52,792 bases of DNA from Succinatimonas sp. UBA6849 (GTDB lineage Bacteria; Pseudomonadota; Gammaproteobacteria; Enterobacterales; Succinivibrionaceae), in assembly GCA_002449335.1 (NCBI GenBank), contig DKDL01000028.1:1-52792 (forward strand). Direction: 5' to 3'. The notes beneath the pieces were generated by a model. The model saw nothing but the letters and a program-made list of their open reading frames with translations. It searched no databases and was not told the origin of the DNA. Positions within the stretch are counted from its first letter, which is position 1. Each line of letters opens with the position of its first letter. Below, piece after piece: positions 1-6,240 of this stretch. A program made the position numbers and the translations under genes.

Positions 1-29
1 ACAATTACAGCAAAGATTATGTTAATAAC

Positions 30-224
30 ATGAAGGATTATCCTTCATACAAACAGGCAATAATTAACTTATCCTGTTTATGCCAATACTTTGATGAAAC
101 TATACCAGATGATTACAAGATCATTAAAGCAAGAGCTATTAGGTTACGCATGCAATCAATTCTCTGCTTAGTATCATTATTTTTAGGTGTAATTTGTTTT
201 CTTGTTCTTAATATAGGAGGTTAA
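30..224 (+). CDS. small single-TM protein, unknown function
   Basis: The 64-residue product has a polar N-terminal half (residues 1-42) and one strongly hydrophobic segment at about 43-61 ending in Gly-Gly. It is probably a small inner-membrane protein. Its upstream ribosome binding site is weak, so the start is uncertain. It lies at the left edge, on the strand opposite the lysis genes, and ends 10 bases before a hairpin terminator shared with the following tiny ORF. It is probably the last part of a prophage operon that begins outside the window. I do not recognise the family. Confidence 0.5.
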   Translation: MKDYPSYKQAIINLSCLCQYFDETIPDDYKIIKARAIRLRMQSILCLVSLFLGVICFLVLNIGG

Positions 225-225
225 A

Positions 226-339
226 ATTACAAATAAAAGACAAACTCAAAGGCCTATACCTACACTTCCAAGTATGCCAACATTGCCAAGTAAAGGTTTA
301 GGTCCAGTTAGAGATAATACAAATAAAGACGCAAGATAA
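226..339 (+). CDS. possible 37-residue Pro-rich peptide with ATT start
   Basis: A perfect AGGAGG at 215-220 sits five bases before an ATT codon (226) that opens a 37-codon frame ending TAA at 337-339. The predicted peptide is rich in Thr, Pro and Arg and contains two similar short segments, TLPSMP and TLPSKG. There is no ATG, GTG or TTG at a suitable distance, so the call depends on ATT initiation. The stop falls just before the terminator at 345-376, as expected for the last cistron of an operon. The strong Shine-Dalgarno sequence, otherwise without a gene, is the main support. Function unknown. Confidence 0.35.
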   Translation: MTNKRQTQRPIPTLPSMPTLPSKGLGPVRDNTNKDAR

Positions 340-344
340 GTTAT

Positions 345-376
345 ATGCATCGCTCTAATAAAGCGGTGCATTTTAT
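345..376 (+). terminator. intrinsic terminator closing the left-edge rightward operon
   Basis: The arms ATGCATCGCT (345-354) and AGCGGTGCAT (362-371) form a 10-bp stem with one G-T pair and a 7-base loop. TTTATT follows on the plus strand. The convergent Rz gene stops at 373, so the stem also lies at the end of the leftward lysis transcript, though no U-run follows in that direction. Confidence 0.6.
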
Positions 377-918
377 TGTAAAGCGTTGTATCTTTTACTA
401 CTCTCTTTTACAGCAATTGCAGAGTCACCAGAATGTTGGTGAGTTACGACATTGTATCTTTTAGTTAACTCATTACGTTCAACTGCAATCTCATCACACT
501 TAGCTGAGAGCTTAAGGACATACTCTGCAAGAGTTTTTCTGTCATGTCTAAGTTGTCCACATTCACAGGTTGCTTTAGCCTCTCCGGAAGAGGTGGAATT
601 TGAGGACAATGCTGTTCGATTGGTACTGGTATTGTCTGACTGCAAGCTGTTAGCATGCAACTTAGACATAGCAGCATTGTACTTATCTTTAATCTTGTTA
701 ATCTCATCTGTAGCCTCTTTGTCAGCCTGTTCCTGTTTAGCTTGCCATTCATGTTCTGTTTTAAGCTGCTTAACTAAAGCATCCTGTTCATTCTTTAATG
801 CTGTAGTCTGAATATCGATAATCTCAGCTCTGTAATGCTTAGCTGTAATGGTGATACCAAAGCATCCACCAATAACAGCTGACATGGTAGCTACAATTAA
901 AAGTAATTTAAGATCCAT
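373..918 (-). CDS. Rz: Rz-like spanin, inner-membrane subunit
   Basis: Spanins link the inner and outer membranes during phage lysis and disrupt the outer membrane after the endolysin has cut peptidoglycan. The 181-residue product has an N-terminal signal anchor (residues 4-25) and then a long, charged, Glu/Lys-rich helical region (about 30-90) typical of periplasmic i-spanins. A Ser/Thr/Asn-rich stretch and a second charged helix (about 120-160) follow. The decisive evidence is a second gene with a lipobox and Pro-rich sequence embedded in another frame of the same DNA, the Rz/Rz1 architecture of lambda. The start overlaps the stop of the upstream two-TM gene. It is the last gene of the lysis cassette. 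Confidence 0.85.
   Translation of the reverse strand: MDLKLLLIVATMSAVIGGCFGITITAKHYRAEIIDIQTTALKNEQDALVKQLKTEHEWQAKQEQADKEATDEINKIKDKYNAAMSKLHANSLQSDNTSTNRTALSSNSTSSGEAKATCECGQLRHDRKTLAEYVLKLSAKCDEIAVERNELTKRYNVVTHQHSGDSAIAVKESSKRYNALQ
465..707 (-). CDS. Rz1: Rz1-like outer-membrane spanin lipoprotein, embedded in Rz
   Basis: This reading frame lies wholly inside Rz in another register. From the ATG at 707 it encodes 80 residues: a short basic N-terminus, a hydrophobic segment, then the lipobox LTAC, with Cys22 as the lipidated residue. A Pro-rich segment follows (PVPIEQ, then PQIPPLPERLKQP), typical of Rz1. I chose the start at 707 because AGAGG stands seven bases upstream. An open frame extends to 752, but the longer start would put a charged extension before the signal sequence. 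The mature lipoprotein would sit in the outer membrane and bind the C-terminus of Rz. Confidence 0.85.
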   Translation of the reverse strand: MRLTRLKISTMLLCLSCMLTACSQTIPVPIEQHCPQIPPLPERLKQPVNVDNLDMTEKLLQSMSLSSQLSVMRLQLNVMS

Positions 919-1099
919 AAATGATGTAAGCGATTAAGCCAATTAAAACAGCAAGCAATACAAGATAGCTTGTTACTTGCGCATGAAACTCTTTCTTTGA
1001 GTACTTCTTATAGTCAATTGAGAGCTTTACAACTCCTAAAAGAAAGAAGCCAAAGAACATCAGATATATGATTAAAAATGTTGTTTCAAGAGAAGTCAT
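908..1099 (-). CDS. small two-TM membrane protein in the lysis cassette
   Basis: The 63-residue product has two hydrophobic helices (about 6-26 and 43-61) joined by a short basic cytoplasmic loop. Its ATG overlaps the stop of the preceding half-HsdS gene in an ATGA arrangement, and its end overlaps the Rz start, so it is translationally coupled on both sides. A lambda S-type holin is already present at 3495-3797. This protein could therefore be an antiholin, a second holin or an unrelated membrane protein. No sequence motif decides between these. Confidence 0.6.
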   Translation of the reverse strand: MTSLETTFLIIYLMFFGFFLLGVVKLSIDYKKYSKKEFHAQVTSYLVLLAVLIGLIAYIIYGS

Positions 1100-1521
1100 A
1101 TGAACATTTTATCCATAAAGAACTCTTTCATATCTTTGGATAGCTGGATATCTCTTTCAACTTGAGATATAGCTTTATTCAACTCAATCAAGCTTTTTTC
1201 AATAGCAGGTAACGTTGAGCTTTCAACTTTTGGAAATTCAAGGAACTTAATATGTTCATATTTAAAGTTAATTCCTTGATTGCACTTAGCATACAAAAGT
1301 GGCCAAGCTATTGATGAAAGAAGTTCAAAAAAGCAATTTGGATATCTTTTAGGAATAAAAACACACCAGCGTGTAGCATCTTCAAGAATTGTATCTTTTT
1401 CAATTCTGTTTACTTTTAACGATGAAGCTGAAAGAGCTACATAGCAGCATCCTGCTTTATATGTTTTGCCGGTAATTCCTCGTTCAAAATCGCACCATGC
1501 ATTGTAAGAGACCATTTCCAT
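1096..1521 (-). CDS. half-size type I specificity (HsdS-like) subunit
   Basis: The 141-residue product resembles one half of a type I restriction-modification specificity subunit. It has a single target-recognition-like region (about 10-105) followed by a C-terminal helical segment (about 108-141). That segment carries the Ile/Leu/Glu/Lys pattern and the terminal KEFFMDKMF seen at the ends of HsdS repeats. Full HsdS has two such units. The gene overlaps the 3' end of the methyltransferase gene by 85 bases in another frame, so the two are coupled. The product would dimerise and give the methylase its target site. No HsdR is seen in the window. HsdS is recognised from pattern and context. Confidence 0.6.
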   Translation of the reverse strand: MEMVSYNAWCDFERGITGKTYKAGCCYVALSASSLKVNRIEKDTILEDATRWCVFIPKRYPNCFFELLSSIAWPLLYAKCNQGINFKYEHIKFLEFPKVESSTLPAIEKSLIELNKAISQVERDIQLSKDMKEFFMDKMFI

Positions 1522-2687
1522 GCTTCAATTGCCTGTTGTTCTTTTAAAGAAAAACCTTTTAAAGTAGATATGTTGTTTAATAACTTTTGCTGATTCTCAA
1601 ACAGCTCATCTTCAATTGAGACTAATTCATTTATTGTCTCTGCAAGTGGTGGCGGTGGAATATATTCAAATGAATTTACATATCTTGGTATATTGAGGTT
1701 AAATTCATTCTTTGCAACTTCTTCATAAGTAGCAACATGAGCTAACTTTTCGACTTCACTTCTTAAAGCATATAAACCTAAGATCTTGTTGATATGCTCT
1801 TCTTTGACTTTGTTGAATTTACCTTCTTTGTCACATAAGGTACTAGCATCAACAACTAAAAGATCCTGTGTCTTTTTTTTGTCAAAAACTAGCAAATGTA
1901 CAGGTATAGAAGTACACATAAAGCAATTATTAGGAAGACCAATAATTGCATCTACGATATGATCTTTAATTAAAGCTTGTCTGATATCGCCTTCGGCATT
2001 ACCTCTAAACAAAATACCATGAGGCAAGATAAAACAAGCTTTTCCATTATCTTTTAATCGACTTAATCCATATTGGATAAAAGCATAATCTGCAGCCTTT
2101 GCAGGAGCTATTCCATACTTATAGCAAGGTCTTTTATCTTGATTCCATTTGAGTGAATACGGTGGATTGCTGATAACAACATCGAACAGTTTTGGTTCTA
2201 CATTCTCTACTTCAATAAGTACTGAGAATTGAGAGCCCTTTTCAAGCTTGTACACATGCTTATATTCTTGAGTAAGAGCATCACCACACAATACTTCACC
2301 TTCAATGTTTCTAACCATCAAGTTAAACAAAAGAAAAGGAATAGTGCGCTCAGAAAACTCTTCACAATGAAAGTAAGCTGACTGGTTAATTTTCCATAAC
2401 TGGATTGTTAGAGCTCCAGTTCCTGAGCATATATCAGCAGCGCTCTCAAAATTTGATGGTAGTAACTTTGCAGAAAGCTCAGCAATTCCTTCAGGTGTAA
2501 AGTCTTGTTTTAGACTATCTCTAGATGCATCATTTAGCTGAAAGTCAGCCATCAATTCATCTTTAGAAAGATCATGCTCTTTTACATACTGAGCACATAG
2601 CTCATTTGGATTTTGTAAGAGTAGGCTTAATAGCTTTTCAGGTACTTGATATGACTCTTTTACATTAAAGTATTCACAAAAGTTCAT
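1437..2687 (-). CDS. N6-adenine DNA methyltransferase, HsdM-like
   Basis: This is an SAM-dependent adenine methylase of the type I modification (HsdM) family. Numbered from the ATG at 2687 (416 residues), it has the usual TP segment near 64-65, an SAM-binding motif DICSGTGAL at 85-93 and the catalytic NPPY at 174-177. The C-terminal helical part (about 330-390) would contact the specificity subunit. HsdM is usually about 500 residues; this one is compact. An in-frame GTG at 2726 is a longer alternative start, but neither start has a strong ribosome binding site. It lies between endolysin and Rz, unusual for a lysis cassette, and probably protects phage DNA or changes host methylation. Confidence 0.8.
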   Translation of the reverse strand: MNFCEYFNVKESYQVPEKLLSLLLQNPNELCAQYVKEHDLSKDELMADFQLNDASRDSLKQDFTPEGIAELSAKLLPSNFESAADICSGTGALTIQLWKINQSAYFHCEEFSERTIPFLLFNLMVRNIEGEVLCGDALTQEYKHVYKLEKGSQFSVLIEVENVEPKLFDVVISNPPYSLKWNQDKRPCYKYGIAPAKAADYAFIQYGLSRLKDNGKACFILPHGILFRGNAEGDIRQALIKDHIVDAIIGLPNNCFMCTSIPVHLLVFDKKKTQDLLVVDASTLCDKEGKFNKVKEEHINKILGLYALRSEVEKLAHVATYEEVAKNEFNLNIPRYVNSFEYIPPPPLAETINELVSIEDELFENQQKLLNNISTLKGFSLKEQQAIEAWKWSLTMHGAILNEELPAKHIKQDAAM

Positions 2688-3028
2688 ATTAAGTACCGGC
2701 AATAAATCTTGGTGTGAAGCAAACACCTAAGATTAGTTACATATCATAAAAGTTTACTTCACACTTAAGAACTGTCTAATAAGACGGTATGCAAGATCTT
2801 TTAAACAGCTCTTAAGTATGAAATGACACCTTTTATTAGACTAGTGAAAAGTTTAAATGCACGCTAATCATTTCATACTTATGAGCAATCTACCAGTGGA
2901 ACCGTTAAATAAAAAACTAGTAAACCACTCATAAGTATGAGCTGTCTGTTTTACTTCTGACAGCAAAGAAGTGAGATTTTCAAATACCTGAGACATGTTG
3001 TTTCAAGCACCTGAACACGTGAGAAATC
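2688..3028. repeat. gene-free segment dense in inverted repeats upstream of the methylase
   Basis: I find no convincing gene here. A 19-bp element at 2808-2826 recurs inverted at 2868-2886 with one mismatch. A third partial copy, the near-palindrome CTCATAAGTATGAG, lies at 2928-2941. GTCTAATAA (2773-2781) is inverted as TTATTAGAC near 2833. GTGTGAAG (2712-2719) and CTTCACAC (2757-2764) flank the possible GTG start of the methylase. GCTGTC (2941) pairs with GACAGC (2959), and ACTTCT (2953) pairs with AGAAGT (2967). The dyads may be operators, a folded leader or repeats acquired with the methylase. Confidence 0.6.
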
Positions 3029-3511
3029 TTAAGAAAGAAACAGCTTTTGTTCAGCCTGCCTTCTTTTTGTTAATCCTGGCAGAACTACACCGCCTGCTTT
3101 GTTAATATCTAAGAACTCAAGCGATGCGCCGTACTTATCGCCAGCTTTCATCTTAGACCAAAGTTTATAGCTGATTAAAGTTTGGATTGGTGTTAACTGA
3201 CGACCATCTTTAGTACGTTTTCCTGACAGATTAAATAGCAAACTGCAGAGAGCATCAAACATGCCTTGAGTAACTTCAATTTCATCGGCATTTAATGCTG
3301 CTGTAATCTGTTGCTCTACTTTTTCAAGATCTAACTTTAAAAGACGTTCAGCTTCAAGCTCTGTACAAATGCTGTATTCATTAACATCAGGGCCATGGTG
3401 ACCATAACCAATCGTCCATCCTTTTTCGCTTGATACAGGCTTATATGCAGCAGTTCTTAAACCTTCAAAGTTCATTATAAGAGCAATACCGTGACTACTT
3501 ACTTTCATCAT
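3029..3511 (-). CDS. R: phage endolysin, GH24 lysozyme family
   Basis: The enzyme hydrolyses peptidoglycan after the holin opens the inner membrane. From the ATG at 3511 (160 residues) it carries the GH24 signature: EGLRTAAYK beginning near Glu16, then GWTIGYGHHG, and the C-terminal LTKRRQAEQKLF element. The length is normal for T4/P21-type lysozymes. I chose 3511 because GAGGG lies eight bases upstream; a TTG at 3526 is also in frame. The start overlaps the holin stop by 17 bases. No signal peptide or SAR segment is apparent, so release through holin holes is likely. The usual catalytic Asp/Cys nine residues after Glu is Pro here. Confidence 0.88.
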   Translation of the reverse strand: MMKVSSHGIALIMNFEGLRTAAYKPVSSEKGWTIGYGHHGPDVNEYSICTELEAERLLKLDLEKVEQQITAALNADEIEVTQGMFDALCSLLFNLSGKRTKDGRQLTPIQTLISYKLWSKMKAGDKYGASLEFLDINKAGGVVLPGLTKRRQAEQKLFLS

Positions 3512-3797
3512 CTGATTTACCCTCAACTTTCAAGTTAATAACTTGTCTAATCTTTAGTGAGATATAGTCACTGCCTAAAAAACCTACGAATGTACCAATT
3601 GCAACACCTAACTCCAGAGGCCACTTAAAGTAATACTCTGAAATTAAGATAAGTGCAGATGAGAGCATAGAGCATGTCAGCGCTTCACAAATCTTAGCCA
3701 TGAATTTGCGTTTGGTAGAGCGTAAATATGCCATTACAAATGAGCATGCTGTACCAATCATCAAATAAATGACTTCTGGGGTTAAATGTTTATACAT
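3495..3797 (-). CDS. S: lambda S-type holin
   Basis: Holins accumulate in the inner membrane and open large holes at a set time, releasing the endolysin. The 100-residue product aligns by eye with lambda S: a MAYLR motif after the first TM segment (MAYLR in lambda too), a second TM segment containing Cys-Ser-Met, and a third with GFLGSDYI (GYIGTDSI in lambda). A charged, Lys/Glu/Asp-rich C-terminal tail follows. Three TM segments are predicted, at about 8-25, 38-55 and 62-80. There is no Shine-Dalgarno sequence directly upstream; the U-run of a terminator is there instead. The endolysin start overlaps its stop. Confidence 0.88.
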   Translation of the reverse strand: MYKHLTPEVIYLMIGTACSFVMAYLRSTKRKFMAKICEALTCSMLSSALILISEYYFKWPLELGVAIGTFVGFLGSDYISLKIRQVINLKVEGKSDDESK

Positions 3798-3802
3798 AGG
3801 AA

Positions 3803-3834
3803 ATAAAAAAAAGCCCTCAATTTCTTGAGAGCTT
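3803..3834 (-). terminator. terminator between late promoter and holin (tR'-like)
   Basis: On the minus strand AAGCTCTCAA (3834-3825) pairs with TTGAGGGCTT (3820-3811, one G-T pair) and a run of eight T follows. It stands downstream of the late promoter at 3919-3946 and immediately before the holin start. Without antitermination it would block lysis gene expression. This matches the lambda tR' position, and a Q-like gene lies just upstream. Confidence 0.75.
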
Positions 3835-3918
3835 TATTGTTGACAAATTAGGTTAATCTATGAGGTAAGAGGAAAGCGCCGATGTTCAATACGTACTTTT
3901 CCACTCTAATTGTTTTAT

Positions 3919-3946
3919 AGTATATTCTTAAAAAACGATCCGTTAA
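3919..3946 (-). promoter_or_regulatory. candidate late promoter (PR'-like) with GATCG repeats
   Basis: On the minus strand TTAACG (3946-3941) and TATACT (3924-3919) are separated by 16 bases. GATCG occurs three times at about 3936-3961, in and just upstream of the promoter. In lambda the Q-binding element overlaps PR', so these repeats are a candidate recognition site. The intergenic stretch (3798-3998) has no gene. Confidence 0.5.
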
Positions 3947-3998
3947 CGATCATTTTTCGATCATTTTAGTATCAGACTACGCTTAGGATAAGTTAAAG

Positions 3999-4274
3999 CT
4001 AAATCATCATTTCAATCTGTCTTTTTACTTTTTCTTTAAATTTGTCCTGTCTTTCGGTCGTTTTCTCTTTATCCTGAGTATATAAGTATGTCTTTGGCTC
4101 ATTGATACTGCGATGCTCTACTCCTAAGCACCAGCGAACAGCTACAACAGGATCGTGATGAGCTCGTACATAATGCCTGCACAGTCTTCTTACTTTCTGA
4201 TATGAGATTTTTAATTTGCAACAACATTCTTGAAGAGACCTGTACTCAACTCCTTGATATGTAAAACTTCTCAC
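3999..4274 (-). CDS. small HTH-like phage protein, unknown role
   Basis: The 91-residue product begins FTYQGVEYRSLQECCCKL, resembling the phage pattern in which a short beta segment precedes a helix-turn-helix (about residues 12-35, including ISYQKVRRLCRHY). The C-terminal third is very basic and ends in Lys/Arg/Met/Ile. The GTG start follows directly on the stop of the Q-like gene, with GAGGGG upstream. It could be a DNA-binding accessory to late regulation, but position is the only support. The protein at 13592-13813 opens in a loosely similar way (IYGVAYRSKAEFWKSLG). Confidence 0.55.
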   Translation of the reverse strand: MRSFTYQGVEYRSLQECCCKLKISYQKVRRLCRHYVRAHHDPVVAVRWCLGVEHRSINEPKTYLYTQDKEKTTERQDKFKEKVKRQIEMMI

Positions 4275-4709
4275 TTACTCACCCCTCATTTGTTTTAATT
4301 TGTCTTTCATCCAGTCTCTTGAATCAAAAATCTTCTGATTGATCATCGCTATCGTCATGTACCTTACAACATTCCACGGATGGGCTTCAAAAACGCTCAA
4401 TCTGCGATGTTTGGCTCGTTGGATGGATATACCCTTACAGAATGACCTGATATTCCCTGCATCCTGTCCTTTGTGGTAATACCAGTGAAAGAATCTGTAC
4501 AGCCCAGGACGTTCTTTTTTAAATTCACAGGTAACTGTTGCTATGATCTCTGCACTCTCCTCAGTGATAGCAGCATAACCATGCTCTGTAGGAACAGTAC
4601 CAGCTGATGGACAGCCTCTGCTGATTCTTGTCCATACTCCATAAGAATCTAACAGACGCTCAAAAGCATAATCATCATCCAGTGCGTCAAGAATTTCTTT
4701 AGTCAGCAT
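4275..4709 (-). CDS. Q: Q-type late antitermination protein
   Basis: Q-type proteins load onto RNA polymerase paused at the late promoter so that it reads through the downstream terminator into the lysis and structural genes. The 144-residue product follows the phage antitermination Q (PF06530-like) pattern. It has a DSYGVWTR-like start near residues 20-27, a Gly/Pro-rich loop, a helix with ITEESAEII, then RFFHWYYHKGQDAGNI and a helix leading to a basic segment. Identification rests on this pattern plus position: RusA upstream, a promoter-terminator pair and then lysis genes downstream, as in lambdoid phages. GGAG lies about nine bases before the ATG. Confidence 0.75.
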   Translation of the reverse strand: MLTKEILDALDDDYAFERLLDSYGVWTRISRGCPSAGTVPTEHGYAAITEESAEIIATVTCEFKKERPGLYRFFHWYYHKGQDAGNIRSFCKGISIQRAKHRRLSVFEAHPWNVVRYMTIAMINQKIFDSRDWMKDKLKQMRGE

Positions 4710-5112
4710 TTTCCAAACTCCAATCCTTCAAAGAATTATGCTCTGATACTGTCCAAACACCAACACGAATACCGGCTAATTTTTTGTTTGGTGACAAACG
4801 TCTGCAGATCAAAAACTCAATTAACGAATCATCATCATAAATACCTGCAAGCTTTAACACATCACATACAGGTTTGGCCATATTGTCTAAATCTCTCTTA
4901 CGCCTGTCAGGAAAAGTAATTTCCATATACACATAAACAGGCTCAGCATACGGCGCTTGAATTTCATTCTTAATCTTTCGTGCTTCAAGCTCCATCCATT
5001 CACGATACTTAGGTGAATCTTTAATACCAATAATTCTGCGTGTCATATTGATAACGTATGGTATGAGTCGTTGGTTAGCTGAAGGCGGTAAGGTCAGATC
5101 AATAAGCACCAT
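4699..5112 (-). CDS. rusA: RusA-family Holliday junction resolvase
   Basis: RusA resolves Holliday junctions produced during phage recombination and replication. From the ATG at 5112 (137 residues) the product begins with LTLPPSANQR, typical of the family. It carries the catalytic pattern RDLDNMAKPVCDVL (Asp74, Asp76, Lys80, Asp84) and a downstream acidic cluster at 93-95. A GTG at 5121 is an alternative start. The stop overlaps the Q start by 11 bases, and the start overlaps the primase stop. It acts with YqaJ and RecT in the recombination functions of this prophage. Confidence 0.9.
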   Translation of the reverse strand: MVLIDLTLPPSANQRLIPYVINMTRRIIGIKDSPKYREWMELEARKIKNEIQAPYAEPVYVYMEITFPDRRKRDLDNMAKPVCDVLKLAGIYDDDSLIEFLICRRLSPNKKLAGIRVGVWTVSEHNSLKDWSLENAD

Positions 5113-6229
5113 AGTCCACACTGTCCTTAATCAGCTTGTATTTAGTAAAAATAGACTGAACTCCTTCACTGTATGAATAGCTTTGACCATAATTCTGCAG
5201 ATAAGTTAACATCCAGTTTTTAAAATCAGCATAAAAGCTGTTAACCTGAATAGCATAAGCTCTTAATGTATCTTCGTTATAGCCCAAATCACGCATGTAT
5301 TTGACAGTATTAACGAAACGTTCATCGACTTCTTTTTTCTTGTCTTCAGGAAGAACGTTATCAAACAACATTACTGCAGGAAGCAGATGCTCGTCCCCTG
5401 CAGCAATAATCATGTCATACAAATCGTATTCATACATGCTATCCATGTTGCATAGCTCATCAAGGGCAATGAGGCTTTTCAACTTCTCGACTTCCTCATC
5501 CCATGCAAGAGGAATTGGCATATACTTCTTAACCGCCATACTCTTTAAAGTGGCAATATACATAGTCGCAATATGCTGCAGTTCAAGATAATCAATTTCC
5601 GGCAGATCTTCAGGTCTGTAGTAAATCACAAACTTGGTGCCAGGATATTCAGAGTATAGAGTGCCAGGAATTGAATATGCACCAAATACTGTAGCTACGT
5701 CTGACTTTAACTCTAAAGCATATTTAACCAGAGCACCGTTTTTCTTTGGTACTAAAGGCTGAGGGCCTAAAACGCGAGGTAGTGGTTTGCCTTCAGGAAT
5801 ATTCTTTACTCTAAAAAAAATCTTGCCACCCTTACCACCACAGACAGTATAGAACTCAGAAAGAATTTTTTCTGAAGTCAGAAGATTCATAAAGTTCTTC
5901 ATAGTTACATCATCGTAAAAGTCACAGTCTAAAGCACATACATGGCTGTCACCCAAACGCAGATTGAGTGAATTACAACGACCGCTGTTTATATCTTCAT
6001 GCGCCCATGTTAATAGCTGTTCTTTTGATGGTTCTTTCCATTTTCTGAGACTAGGAGCTTTGAAATGTGATGGAATCACTGTCCATCCAATTGAAGCTAA
6101 ACCATCAGCTGTTTTGTGGAGGGCAGAGGTAAGGTCACGCTCATTCATTGGCCTTTGCTTAGTGATAAGTTCCCCTGAGATTTCATCAATTCCAGGTTCA
6201 TTGATCATGATGTCTTTCATATAAATCAT
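5099..6229 (-). CDS. PrimPol-type DNA primase
   Basis: This 376-residue protein matches the bifunctional primase/polymerase (archaeo-eukaryotic primase superfamily) fold, which makes primers for phage replication. Visible motifs are LDCDFYDD with metal-binding Asp101 and Asp103, GGKGGKIFFR at 131-140, and GAYSIPGT later in the chain. A C-terminal helical region (about 240-376) has no motif I recognise. AGGAGGT lies just upstream of the ATG. The PriCT-2 domain that often follows PrimPol in one chain is instead at the N-terminus of the next gene upstream, the helicase, which suggests the two products work together at the fork. Confidence 0.8.
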   Translation of the reverse strand: MIYMKDIMINEPGIDEISGELITKQRPMNERDLTSALHKTADGLASIGWTVIPSHFKAPSLRKWKEPSKEQLLTWAHEDINSGRCNSLNLRLGDSHVCALDCDFYDDVTMKNFMNLLTSEKILSEFYTVCGGKGGKIFFRVKNIPEGKPLPRVLGPQPLVPKKNGALVKYALELKSDVATVFGAYSIPGTLYSEYPGTKFVIYYRPEDLPEIDYLELQHIATMYIATLKSMAVKKYMPIPLAWDEEVEKLKSLIALDELCNMDSMYEYDLYDMIIAAGDEHLLPAVMLFDNVLPEDKKKEVDERFVNTVKYMRDLGYNEDTLRAYAIQVNSFYADFKNWMLTYLQNYGQSYSYSEGVQSIFTKYKLIKDSVDYGAY

Positions 6230-6240
6230 GGCATTACCTC

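Noticed and set aside
452..811. 119-codon rightward ORF with many Cys and Ser
   Set aside because: It is antisense to Rz and Rz1, which are strongly supported, and its composition is that of a reverse-frame shadow.
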